From: Talpa occidentalis
Lineage: Eukaryota; Chordata; Mammalia; Eulipotyphla; Talpidae
NCBI RefSeq assembly: GCF_014898055.3
Contig: NW_023602073.1
Location: 20,941,784 to 21,005,783, forward strand
Length of the DNA: 64,000 nucleotides
Direction: 5' to 3'
Positions within the stretch are counted from its first letter, which is position 1; every line of letters begins with the position of its first letter. The notes under the pieces were generated by a model. It was given only the letters and a program-made list of their open reading frames with translations, was not told the origin of the DNA and did no database searches. The translations under genes were made by a program, and so were the position numbers. Positions 1 through 10,725 of this stretch are shown piece by piece.

Positions 1-428
1 TTTGTGGACTCCACCCCCACCCCTGGTCAAAGCCAAAGACACTGGGAACTCCAAATCCCATCACCACCAAAGGGAAGGTGGCTGGGACCTGAGGGTGGGG
101 TTAAGCAGCCAGGTGGATATAAAAGGCAGACACGTGGGCTTTGGGGGGTCCCCCATTTTTGGCTCTCTGCCAGCTCTCAGCGACCGGCCAGCTCTGAGAG
201 TGACTTTGGGTTTCCAGGTCGTCAGATCGGGTAGGACGCATTAAAGACTTTATTTCCCTATTTTCTCCCTGAGTTGTACATTTTCCTTATTTCCTTTTCT
301 CTTGTAAATAAACCTTTTATTAACCCTTTGGCGTGTGTCTGTAGTAGAGTATTCATAAGTCCCTTTAAAGCGCGCGGGTGAGGACCCACAGCCAGGAACC
401 CATTTAATATCAGGGTTGCTCTATAACA
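1..428 (+). mobile_element. LTR of an endogenous retrovirus, 5' end cut by window edge
   Basis: This matches, in opposite orientation, the complete LTR at 27414-27895, and the window starts about 45 bp into it. A TATA-like GATATAAAAG lies at about 117-126 and an AATAAA signal at about 307-312. The element ends in CTATAACA at 428. The DNA after 428 is old L1 with no recognisable primer-binding site, so this is probably a solo LTR. The class I (gammaretrovirus-like) assignment is inferred from the 4-bp TSD of the second copy. Short frames over this stretch are not genes. Confidence 0.8.
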
Positions 429-454
429 GATCCATAAACTTTGATATCATTCTG

Positions 455-900
455 CCATTTAAGGAAGAAAGTAAATTGGCGCAGGTGCTGTGGAAAGCAC
501 TATGGCACTTCCCTTCAAAAATAAAATTAAAACTAACACATGATACAACAATTCCACTTCAGGAACACACTCAAAAGCACTGGAAGCAATGACTCAAACA
601 GGTATCTACACACCTGTGTTCACAGCAGCATCATTCTCCATCCATCAGCATCTACAAAACTCTAGTGCCCATGGGATGAACAAATGTAAACTAAAACAGG
701 ACAATGTCACATTCACTCTTACACCAGAAAGGAAATTCCTACAACTTGCAGGAAATAGAATCATTACAAAAATTGCAATAAATTAACTGGACACAAAAGG
801 AAAAATGTAGAGAAATTCCACATAAGTGAGCATCCAGACTAGTCAAATTCAGAACAGAAGGTAGAGTGTGTCTGCCAGGGCCAGGGGAGCCCACCGAGAG
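455..900 (+). mobile_element. Old L1 3'-end fragment
   Basis: The sequence follows the familiar end of L1 ORF2 and the 3' UTR: a GCTGTGGAAAGCACTATGG-like block, then AATTCCACTTCAGG, then a GTTCACAGCAGCATCATTCTCC-like block near 618-640, and finally a GTCAAATTCAGAACAGAAGG-like block near 842. Divergence is high, so this is an ancient, inert copy. Confidence 0.7.
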
Positions 901-2239
901 GCCTGGGTCAAGAAGACGTGCACTACCCACCTACGGGAAGGCTCATGGAAAGGCAAAATATTACCACTGACAACAAAATGGAAGGAATTTGAGTGGTTCC
1001 TCTGTAGTAAAGCAAGTGAAAATGAAACAAATATTGGGTGTTTACACAGCAGGTGGAAAAACAAAGCAAGGCACTTATAAAAACAACTGGACTCAAACAA
1101 GTGAGGTTTCTGAGATTAACAGAGAAGGAAGAGAAAGGAAGGACCAAAGGACACCATGTCAGTACTGATGGGTATTATGATGTAAGGTCTGGAAAACCGA
1201 CTGAGGTCACAGAGGTGCTGTTCTAGACAGAGTGCTGGGGGGCGGTCTCTGAGGAGGGAGTTACTGACAATGGCCTAAATAAAGTGATACCTTGGGCACT
1301 TCAAACAGTGAGAACCTCAAATGCAAAAGCTCTGATGTTGAAATGTGTCTATTTTTAGCAATGTCAACAGAGTCAGGGGGGTGAAAAATAAAGAAATTAC
1401 ATCTTATATATCGACATGTTTGGGTCATGATTATGTTATAATCCATGACAAAAATGATAATTTTGTTTTCCCTGGTTTAACACCACTAAAGAAGTCACCT
1501 CTACATCTGAGGAAACAAACTGTTCAACAGCCATGCAGGGAAATGGGCCATGGAGGTGCAAAAAGAAAAAAAAAATGTTAAAAAAAAAAAACCACAATGT
1601 AGGAACATGAAAACCTACGTGACAAAGTCAAGCAGAAAAAAAAAAAAAACACAGATTATAGACATGCGCACACACTAAACCCATAAAGGTTATGAAATGA
1701 GGAACAGTCTTAGGAACAGTTTCAAATGAGGAAAGTAGATCAGAATGAAAGAAGACATTTTTTAGAGAGCTGGCAGAGAATGAATTGAGAAAGGCCCATA
1801 GATCAGATTCCAACATGGAAACCATGAGGATTTACTCATGGGGGGTGATGTGGTGGATCCCTGGAATATTTTGGTTAAATACGAAATGGGATGAAAACAC
1901 AATGGGATGTTTCATATGAAGTCAAGTATGTGGAAAAGTGATGACACTAGTGGTCTGAGTATAAAAATAGAGTATTTGTGCTATTAAAGTTTTCTGAGTA
2001 TTTGAAGTAATGGAAAGTAAAGTACTTTTCAATGCCTCTTCAGAAAAAAACACGAGTCCTGGCCAGATCCAATCCATCCAATGCCATGAAGTTAAGAAAG
2101 AGTACACAGAATCCCCATGTCAACAGGCGGCATGTGGGAAGATTCTATTAGTAGACAGTATATCTTGGATGTTGCAGATGACCCAGGATGTGATAGAAAT
2201 AGTAGGACTTTTTAAATTGCAATTTTCGACATGACTCCA
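901..2239. other. Gene-free stretch, unassigned
   Basis: No gene is recognised. The stretch contains A-rich simple tracts near 1561-1590 and 1635-1650. Parts look like eroded interspersed repeat, but I cannot name a family. The short open frames have no domain or codon-use support. Confidence 0.5.
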
Positions 2240-2960
2240 CCAAAAAAGACAAACGGTTAGAAAAGATGAATCCAGTAAGGTTCCAGAACACAAAATCAAT
2301 ATATATACAAAACTCAGTTGTGTGTCTATACCCTCATTATGACCCATGAGAAAACATCAATAGGAAAATTTTACAATTGCATCAAAAAAGAATGAAATAC
2401 CCTGAAAAAATTTAATGAAGAAGAAAAACCGATGGAATTAAGAAACTTCAAACACAGTGTGTGGTAGAAGACAATAAAGTTGGAACAGATAGGCCAGAGG
2501 AGCAGATCACTGTTTTTGAGGACTATGTGCAGTCCATGGGCGTCGCTGCTTTCAACAACACCTAAAATTCATCATGGGTCATGACCCTTAAATAAAACTT
2601 TGAAAGACAAAAAAAAAAAAAAAAAAAAAAAACCTGTACACTGGAAAACTAGAAAATGCTGGTAAAAGAAATTAAAAACAGAAATAAATGGAAAGATATT
2701 CTGTGTTTGTGATTGGAATAGTTAATATTATTGAAATCTGCAGACTTCCCAAAGCAAAGCACAGGTTCAGTGCAGTCCTGATCAAAATTCTAAAAGCAGT
2801 TTTCATAAAAACAGAACTAACCCTCCTGAAATGTGTGTGGGGGTGGGGGTGGGGAGGGCACAGAGGACCAGCAAGAGCCAACCCTCTCTAGAGTGAAGAT
2901 GGAGGCGTCTTGCTCCCTGACTTCAAACTGTCAACTAAACACAAAGTCTCAACTAGAGTT
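2240..2960 (+). mobile_element. L1 ORF2 fragment (C-terminal reverse transcriptase region), split by a retrocopy
   Basis: The stretches 2240-2430 and 2633-2960 join into one L1 ORF2 segment. Recognisable pieces are ACAAAATCAATATATATACA, ATTTTACAATTGCATCAAAA, CCTGTACACTGG, AAATGGAAAGATATTCTG, TTCCCAAAGCAAAG and CCCTGACTTCAAACTGTCAA. A G-rich simple tract interrupts it near 2836-2860. The frame is broken many times. The element is split at about 2430/2633 by an EEF1B2-derived insertion. Confidence 0.8.
2431..2630 (+). pseudogene. EEF1B2: 5'-truncated processed retrocopy of EEF1B2 (eEF1B alpha subunit)
   Basis: From 2431 the plus strand reads 44 open codons to a TAA at 2563-2565. The peptide contains [19 protein letters not shown], then [14 protein letters not shown], and ends VAAFNNT. 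I recognise this as the C-terminus of elongation factor 1-beta, whose normal ending is close to VAAFNKI. That is the last part of the guanine-nucleotide-exchange domain, which recharges eEF1A in translation. A short 3' UTR follows, with AATAAA at 2591-2596 and an A-tail at about 2609-2632. The flanking AAAAACC (2424-2430, and again at about 2628-2634) is the likely TSD. Only about 44 of roughly 225 residues are present, with substitutions, so this is a dead L1-mobilised fragment. The related EEF1D tail fits less well (EEQIT and EDYVQ here). Confidence 0.85.
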
Positions 2961-3089
2961 AATTTCTTAGACAATTAAAGTGAGGATTTGAACCCAGGAA
3001 GCAGTCGAACAGATTGTATTCTGTGAGAACGACGCCAAATAAAAAGTTTGAATTCAGTTTCTTTGGCAAGAAATAGTCTTTAACATTAG

Positions 3090-3965
3090 GAATGTAATTG
3101 TTCTGGGGGGCGGGGCTTCTATTCCAACCGGTCCCAGTTTAAACAGATGCTGACGCTGGAGGATTTAATCTCTCTCTGAAGGACGCCTGGAGAGATGCAA
3201 AGCCTGAGCGCCCGTTATCACATCCTCTCTACCTGCCTCCAGGGGCCACAGTGGGATGAGAAAACAGTGGGGGGAGGAGGAGGGAGGAGCTCCTCAGACC
3301 TGGCATCTGGGGTGGCTTTGCCTCCTGCCTGCCAGACCGGAGCGGGAGGGGGACGTCAGCCCTAGAAAACGTTACATGCTCCCCAAACTCTATGATAAAC
3401 CCACTGTGATAAACACACCCAGGTCAGCGGAGCAGACAGAGCCCAGGAGTCCCCAGGTGCCATCAATGCAGCAGAGGCGCCAGGAGCGGGGGCGCAGGAG
3501 GCCGCTCTTCAGCCCCGGAGGCTACACGAAGGGTCACGGTCAGGGATGAACGGGACCCCTCAGTTTCTCCAGACCCAGAAGTGAGGCCCCAAAAGCCCCC
3601 CAGTTCTCCACATCCAGCCCCTCCCGCCCCGGGTCCTCCCACCGCCCCTCGCAGTCAGCCGCCCTCAGGGAGATGTTCTCACTTCCCCTCGCCTTCGGCT
3701 CACCTCCTCCCCTGCCGGCCCAAGGGGCCCCCAGATAATCGCACAGACGACGCCTCCCGGCTGGGTCTAGGAGAGTCCAGGTCCTTGCAGCCCCAACTCC
3801 ACCCCAAGTCTAAGCCCCGGGCAGCAAAGAAGGCGCGACTGCACTGCGCGCATGCGTGGTCAGGGGGGCGGTGCAGGTGTGACAGGCAGGTGTGGGGTGG
3901 GCGGGCACGTCCCGATGCGCTCTCGGTGGCCACGCCCACCCGGCAGGCCCTCTGCCTCCTGCCAG
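3090..3965. promoter_or_regulatory. CpG-rich, GC-rich block (candidate orphan CpG island)
   Basis: This stretch is sharply richer in G+C and CpG than the AT-rich DNA on both sides. It has a GC-box-like GGGGCGGGGC near 3105-3115, several CpG clusters at 3330-3560 and 3600-3960, and an NRF1-like GCGCATGCG at 3848-3856. Two proline/arginine-rich open frames (3256-3549 and 3581-3970) probably reflect base composition only. No known gene is recognised next to it. It could be a promoter of an unseen transcript or a GC-rich repeat remnant. Confidence 0.45.
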
Positions 3966-4180
3966 GTTGAAAACTTTTGTATATACTGTAATTTATTTAA
4001 CCATTCCCTGGGGTTTTCATTTAGATTGTTTCTAATTATGTGTTACTATAAAGAAAGTGCGTGAACATTTTTACACATAAAGATTTTATCTGTATTTCTG
4101 ACATTTCTTTAGGTCATTCTCCCAAATATAGAATGACTATATTAAGCAGTATAAATATTCTAAATTCACAGAAGGATGGC
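3966..4180 (-). mobile_element. Probable old L1 3'-region fragment
   Basis: The start resembles minus-strand L1-type text: TATACTGTAATTTATTTAACC followed by ATTTAGATTGTTTCTAATT near 4018. Divergence is high, so both the family and the right edge are uncertain. Confidence 0.4.
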
Positions 4181-5369
4181 ACAAATTTTCTCAGGAATGA
4201 ATGAGAATACATATTTCACCCCATCTTTGCTAATATTTCACTCTAGATTTAGGGTTTGGATACAAATGCTTTAGATCCTCAAAAATAAACAGCATTAACT
4301 CAATGAAAAAATTAAAACACCCTTGAACTTTAGGAGGTAAGATCATCTTTACTTCTGCTGACTGCATTCTATAGTCATGTCTCATTTACAAGAAACACAT
4401 TACTTTATTTGAAATGTGTAAGTTCATTTTCATACCGTACTTATAGCCACTAATATTCAATTTAGATCAAGCCTAAAAAATAAAAAGCTAACATTTCCCG
4501 TACAACATTTACATTAGGAGAATGGTATAGGGGCAGAATTGTAGTCACAGGAAATGAATGTCAACCTGGCTTTGTGAGAAGGACGCCTCCCAACTCTGGA
4601 CACACGTTTGATGTATCACAAACCTCTACTCTATTGTCTGCACTCAGTTATAATCTCACTTCATCTGAAAAAGTACTTACCACTCAACCCACCTTTTAAA
4701 TTACCTCAAAAATCTGACCAAATCAGTAGTATGGCCTTATCTCGTTTTATTTGCACGTTTGAGGAAAATGCATTAGGAAGCTTTTCAAAGTGTAGAATAA
4801 CATATTTTTGTGTGAATTTGTTGTGTCTAAATTGTTCTGTAGAATGATTAAACAAATGTTTTAAAATAAATCTATTGAATGTGTTTGATTCTACAGAATA
4901 TGGCAAATGTCCATTGTGAAATGAACAGTGGAGCTACCCTCTTCAGATTTTTGTACTTTAAGATATAGGAAATGGGTGAGACTAAAGAAACAATTAAGCA
5001 AAGGGTAGCTTAGTTTTTCTTTCACATGAATAAAAGTATAGAATCTATACAAAATCCCTTAGACATATGTGTATGTGTGTGCATGTGTTTAGAAACTATA
5101 GGAATAAAAAGGCTACAAGAAAATGTTGGCTCAGAGTCTAGAAATAATCAACTTTTTAATTAATTTCCACCTACTCTACCTCAATATGTTAATTTTGTGT
5201 CACATTCACTATTCTGCTTTATATCTCCCAGTGTAAGCTTCACATCTGATATATCACCTTCAATTGAATAAAAATCAACTCTTGGAGGAGTGGCAAAAAT
5301 CTTAGTGCAATGCTTGGTGGCCCTCCAATGCCCCAATGTACATAGCATGGTTAATTATGGACAATGTTG
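4181..5369. other. Gene-free AT-rich stretch
   Basis: No gene or confidently named repeat is seen. Short open frames such as 4608-4847 have no recognisable domain. Confidence 0.5.
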
Positions 5370-5570
5370 CTATGTGCATAGGCTTACATAAATGTTGGTG
5401 AGAGTGTGGTGAAAAGGGAATTCTCATCCACTGTTGGTGGGAATGCAAATTGATGCCATCTCTTTGGAAAACAGTATGATGATTACTTAATAAAAATGGA
5501 AATTCCGTGTGATCCAGCAATATCTCTATCAGATATTTATCCTAAAATATCACCATTAATTTATAAAGAC
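5370..5570 (+). mobile_element. Old L1 3'-region fragment
   Basis: The text resembles the L1 end block: AAATGTTGGTGAGAGTGTGG near 5390, TGTTGGTGGGAATGCAAATT near 5433 and GTGTGATCCAGCAATATCTC near 5507. It is diverged and inert. Confidence 0.65.
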
Positions 5571-5804
5571 AGATTTTTCTTAGAGTTGAGAATTCAACAG
5601 AACTTAATGTTTCTGTTTAGAATGCAGTAATAGTATATGAGGAAATACTTTAGCATGTTTTTATCAAAGAATTAAAATGCACATTTGCAGCAGCCACATG
5701 AAAAGGATGGTGCACATCTACATTAGTGGGAGTCAACTGAAATAGCAAAAGAAATCTTTTCGTCCTTGATCTAAATGTATCTTGATGGTGTAAGAGTTCC
5801 TTAA

Positions 5805-6079
5805 TGGGCCTCCCTGGTGGCACAAGGGGTTAAGGTACAACCTGTAAAGCTATCTGCAACCACTGCATCACAAGTTCAATCCCCAGCCAGGGAGTTGCCC
5901 ACATGGCACGGCAGACCTCTCCTGCCTCGCACGTTGCTCCCCTCAGCAGTGTATTTCAGTCATATTCTGCCTGTTCTGTTCCCTACTCTGTCTCTGGTGA
6001 TTCATCTCACCTCCCACACCTCTGGGCTGTACCCCAGTCCTTGTATGCATAAATAAATAAATAAATCTTTAAAAAAAAA
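5805..6079 (+). mobile_element. tRNA-derived T+ SINE (Rhin-1-like), full length
   Basis: The element begins GGGCCTCCCTGGTGGCACAA (A-box region) and has a diverged B-box-like segment near 5870. It ends in an AATAAATAAAT/TCTTT/A-tail module, where AATAAA is a polyadenylation signal and TCTTT a pol III terminator. A perfect 13-bp TSD (AAGAGTTCCTTAA) lies at 5792-5804 and 6080-6092. The body carries the 'acaacctgtaaagct' head variant. Confidence 0.9.
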
Positions 6080-6281
6080 AAGAGTTCCTTAAGTACAATT
6101 ATGGCCCAACACTTTCATTTATGATCATTATTTTCATTTTTATTCATCAACCCTAAATAGACGATCCGAGAAGAAATCAAGAGAGAGATGAAAAATATCT
6201 GAGATATATTATTCTCACATTTATAATTTAGATATTAAGATAAATGGAATGAATTTTAGAGTTAGAAAAAAATTAGAGATC

Positions 6282-6549
6282 GGGCCTCCCTGGTGGCACA
6301 TGGGGTTAAGCACCGCACTATGGAGCAATCGCAGCCTCTGCAGCACGAGGTCAATCCCCAGCAGGCCAGGGAGCAACCCACATGGCGAAGCAGACCTCTC
6401 CCGACTCGCCCGCTGCTCCCCTCAGCAGTGTATTTCAGTCAGTCTGCCTGTTGGGCACCCCACTCCGTCTCTGGTGAATCTTCTCACCCCCTGCACCTCT
6501 GGTCTGTACACAGCTCTTGTATGCATAAATAAAATAAATCTTTAAAAAA
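6282..6549 (+). mobile_element. tRNA-derived T+ SINE, full length
   Basis: This is the same family as the copy 200 bp upstream but the 'gcaccgcactatg' head variant. The TSD AATTAGAGATC lies at 6271-6281 and 6550-6560. The end has the AATAAA and TCTTT signals and a short A-tail. Confidence 0.9.
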
Positions 6550-7829
6550 AATTAGAGATCATGGTTAGCAATATCCTACCAAATTAAAAATGTGTCTCTC
6601 CACCTCTGCATAGCTGTCATGGACGGTTATAGGGCCTCAGTGCCTCTCAAGGACACCAAATTTACTACTTAAAGGTGAAAACATTTTAGCATCTTCCTAA
6701 TTGAGCTGCATTGTCTCTGCTACCTAGGACTTTACTGCTTCTTTTAATATTTATGAAAGGATGAATCTGGTCCATAATAATCCTGCAAATATGTGAAGCT
6801 ACCTATAGGATTTTCTATAATCAATTAATTTTTGAAAAATTCTAAAATTTTTCACTTTTCTTCATTCTTAATGTTGTCCACTTCATGAGCTCAAAAACTT
6901 TCAAACCTACACATTTTTAAATACTGATTTTTTTAAAAGACATAGTTCTTTGTCCTTCCATGTCTTCAGAAACATATAGATTTTTTTCTCATGAATTACT
7001 AGAGAAGACTTATTCATCAAATTCAGATAGATATACATGTGCTGAATGAAAAACTTGTATGCTATTCTCAGATTACAAATGGGATGCATTGATCATTAAT
7101 GACAGGGTTGTTTTAAAATGATAGTTTACCTGGAAACAATCTGAATTTTATTTTGTGGCATTTTTAGGACTGGAAAAGCTCAGATTTCTGAAATGAGGGA
7201 TAGGACATGCAGTGTCACCTCTTGTCATTTGAATATAACCTTGAAACAATGAGTTTATTTTCAATAATTACACTAGAAAACATGGACCACACACTCAGAT
7301 TTCTTAAAAATAGCTTTTTATTGTTTCCTCACTAAAAGTGAAATTTGATTGGCATTTAGTGGCATAAGAATGGGGGTATTTTGTTGCTTCATTGGTAGTA
7401 ATCTATTGCGAATTAACCTTTTCAGATAATGGATATGTCTGTTAGACATAATACTCTTAACTAGTTATAAACTAAATTAATGACTCATTGATTCAATTAA
7501 TAGCACTTAAGTCATTTTGTTGGATATTTTAGAATCTAATATACAAATTAAAAGATTTTTCTATAACTTGGTCCAATAAAAACAAATAAGCTGAAATTCC
7601 AGGTGACTAGATGTATTCATTAAATAATCACAATAAAAAAATCCTCCGTAGGAATAAGCAATATAATTGCAATTTTGGTCCCAGGATACTTAACAAGACA
7701 CCAAATGCCTAGAGCAACCAGAAGCTCTGTGTATCCCATAGAGATTGCGTAATCTAACCTCCAGTGGCCAAAGAGAGTTGAAATGGACTTATTTTTTTCC
7801 ACAGTTCACATTTTTCTGAATATGGCTGA

Positions 7830-7924
7830 TTTATTTCAGAGACCTGGACTTTGAGCTAAGTGTCAGCAGCTCACACTGACTGCTTCTCCTTCTGTTGAAG
7901 GAAGAAGCTATTGACTATGCTCTG
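7830..7924 (+). promoter_or_regulatory. Candidate 5' noncoding exon 1 of the first OR gene, with splice donor
   Basis: The sequence TATGCTCTG followed by GTGAGT puts a canonical donor at 7925-7930. The same exon end and donor recur at 17030/17031 upstream of the second OR. OR genes usually have one or more short noncoding exons spliced to a single coding exon, and an acceptor lies just before the ATG at 10699. The implied intron is about 2.8 kb. The exon's 5' edge and the promoter are not determined, and no clear TATA box is seen. Confidence 0.5.
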
Positions 7925-9085
7925 GTGAGTGTGATTCTAAAAGGCAAATTACACAGAAAAAATGGAAAATCCGTACATTATTGGTTTTGAGTGTGTTAAG
8001 AGAACCAGAAGGTGCCATTTAATTTGTAAAACATGAAATCTATATGAGCTATGATTATTTCAATGGAAATTAGGACTCAGTTAGAGAACGTTATAAATTC
8101 CTTCCACTCCAGAACCATTTTGTGGAGGGCAATTTCCACGTCCCTAGTAATGTTTTTCTTCATATAACATAAGAGAAATAACGCAGCATGACTATATCAC
8201 AGTATGGTGCTGTCTGATATTCCTTGTATGCATATTATTTATCGACTCTTATAATATTGACTTATAAGAGATAGGAGCTGCTTTCAACATCAGAGATTAT
8301 AGATAAATTGTTGAAATATGTTAGAAAAATTTTAAATTTAAATGGATCAGATATTTTAACCATAGCAAAATAGTCACATTTCCATCTTCACAAAGTTAAA
8401 GATTAAAAGAAATCAGGTAGACTGAAATAGCATAAACAGAGACCATGCTTCTTGTAATAACAAGTCATCAAGTCTTCTGATACTAACTCTTAGGGAAAAC
8501 TTCTGAGATAGAGAAATTCAAGAAATTCTGGAATGGATATATGAATAATCACATACATATTTTAGATATATAGACAAAAGGACTCCTAAAGTAACTTGTC
8601 AAGATGATTAAATGTATCGTAATACAGTTATCAAAATTTTGTTATGTTTTTAAAACACTATATTTACCTAAACACTAAGATATAATGGTTAGCAATCTAA
8701 TGTTTTCCTAAACTGTGATAGAGATTTTAGATTTTCAATGTTCCATGATCTAGTAAAGCAAATAATTTGTGGACATTGAAATCGTAGACATAAAGCCAAT
8801 GTAAAATTCTGATCAATACTGAAAGTAGGAATTTCATTAAAGTAAAAAAAGTCTATCATTGGATTCTTAGTTAAATTGCTATGTCATAATGAAAAAGTCC
8901 TGAAATAATATCCAAGAACCAGCAAAAGAGACACTTTAAATTCCTTCTTTGTTTCCCCTCATTTGTATTTGGTATCACAGAGAATTAATACAACAGTATA
9001 TAAAATAAGTCTGAGATCGATATTTATAACCCATAGTGTGACAAAGTTGTTTTAAACACCTACATAATTGGGTTGATATGTATTT

Positions 9086-9119
9086 TATATATATATATAT
9101 ATATATATAAACATATATA
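9086..9119. repeat. (TA)n microsatellite
   Basis: Alternating TA runs to about 9109 and is followed by a short ACATATATATG. Confidence 0.9.
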
Positions 9120-9508
9120 TGTTGTTTTTTTTCCAAGAGAGAGAAAACATATTTAAAGATTTAAAGATGAAAACAAAAACTTAATATAATCCCACTACAT
9201 GGCCACTGTAATAATTATCTACAATTGTTGATTTAAAATAATGGAAAGAATTTAGAGTAAATCAAGCAATACTTCCATGTATGTGAAATGGAGACTTCTT
9301 GTTGGTTCCTAAAGGAAAAAAAAAGCAGCGTTCTCCTAGAAATGTAAGAAGTGGAAGTTTCTGGAGGTTCCGCACACTTCATCTGCCTTGATGAGTAGGT
9401 GTGTCATCTCTAGAAATGTCAGGTGTCATCTTTAAAGTCTTTTTTCAATGCTTCTTAGATATAAAATTAGCAGGGTTAATTTAAAGGTATTTTAATACTC
9501 CAGTGTAC

Positions 9509-9564
9509 CACACCCAGACACACATATACACATATGCACATATGCACACACACACACACACACA
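9509..9564. repeat. (CA)n microsatellite, interrupted
   Basis: CA-rich DNA with a pure (CA) run at about 9545-9564, inside the copy-A-only block. Confidence 0.9.
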
Positions 9565-10682
9565 GAGTAAGACTGACCCAATTTTTAAATAAGTTTACCT
9601 GTGTCTGCAAGGGACTGTCTGATCTATGCCAAGTCCTCTCCATCTAGCACAGACTTGAATAATTTCCCAATTAATTTACATAGTTCACTACAGAAGCTCG
9701 AAGCATCCATCACCCTCAGCTTCTCAGTGAATCACTGCAGGTGCATCGTGGATTTCAGGATGAAAACTGAAAAGAAGGATCATTTTCCTGTGTCTCAGGT
9801 CAGGCTAACAAATCTTTAAACAGCAATAAACACAATCATTCACTTGCCATTCAGCAATAATTACTGTTGTTATATATTTCAATTACTTATACTCTTTATT
9901 CTCTGTTTCCGTGTACTTACATAACTTGAGAATATAAAATGTCTTTTATTCTCATTTAATGTGTTAGATATAAATTGATATTTCATAGGTTTTTGTACAT
10001 TTTATTTAACTAGGAATTAGAATAAATGATATTTTCATGTGTGCATTTGTTTCTTAACAAAGTATCCCAGGAAAGGTGTGTTCTTTTCCATTCTTTTGGG
10101 AAATTAGCATTTTTCATCAATTTTTATGATATTTGACATTAATGATAGTGGTTTATTTATATATATATAATTATTGCACAGGTACTATCAGTTTGTTAAT
10201 TCATAATTTTATGTATTGAGAAAATAAGTGGTTAGAAGATTAAAAATATGGGAATTTTTCATCTCGTATGAAAAATAATTATAAAGTTGCAATAATAAAG
10301 CCATTATGGTTGGAATGGTATATGAATATATAGAATGAAAAATGGAAGTGAATACGCAGAGAAGATTTGTACATGTGAGAATATGAACTGCATAAAACTT
10401 TTCCATAAAAATCCACATATTTTCAGATTTTATTTTGTTAATTTTATTATATACATACATTTTACCTAACCTTTGATTGAATGGCAATATTAATATTTGT
10501 AATTCCTTATATGTGTTTCCATGACTGAGTGTAAATGATTTAAAACTGGTTGATCTGATTATTAGCATAGAGACTGATAAGAACTACTTTCACGTTTATG
10601 ATGAAATGTGACTTCCAGTGAATTCTTGCCTAACTTCATTAAGGTTAGATGGTAAAATAACAGAAATTTCCTTTCCAATCGT

Positions 10683-10699
10683 CCCGTCTTGTCTTTCAG
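10683..10699 (+). promoter_or_regulatory. Predicted splice acceptor before the first OR coding exon
   Basis: A pyrimidine-rich CCCGTCTTGTCTTTCAG ends at 10699, 26 bp before the ATG. The second OR has the same arrangement, ending at 19339. This argues that an upstream in-frame ATG at 10618 is intronic and not the true start. Confidence 0.6.
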
Positions 10700-10725
10700 T
10701 CAACATCACTAGGAAATTAAGGACT

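Larger units (their letters stand above)
8705..9695. other. Block present only in OR duplication copy A
   Basis: When the two OR units are aligned, copy B passes directly from the counterpart of about 8700 to the counterpart of about 9697 (near 17808), so about 1 kb is missing there. The block is AT-rich with simple repeats and has no gene. It is either an insertion in A or a deletion in B. The latter is simpler, because no insertion hallmark is visible. Confidence 0.55.

Noticed and set aside
429..470. Internal proviral sequence following the first LTR
   Set aside because: No primer-binding-site-like sequence or gag-like frame follows 428. The text becomes old L1.
3581..3970. 129-residue Pro/Arg-rich open frame
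   Set aside because: Best explained by the CpG-rich base composition, with no similarity that I recognise.
10618..10725. N-terminal extension of the first OR from an upstream in-frame ATG
   Set aside because: It adds 36 residues before the conserved MANFT start, crosses a pyrimidine-CAG splice acceptor at 10699, and the aligned paralogue has a different upstream sequence.
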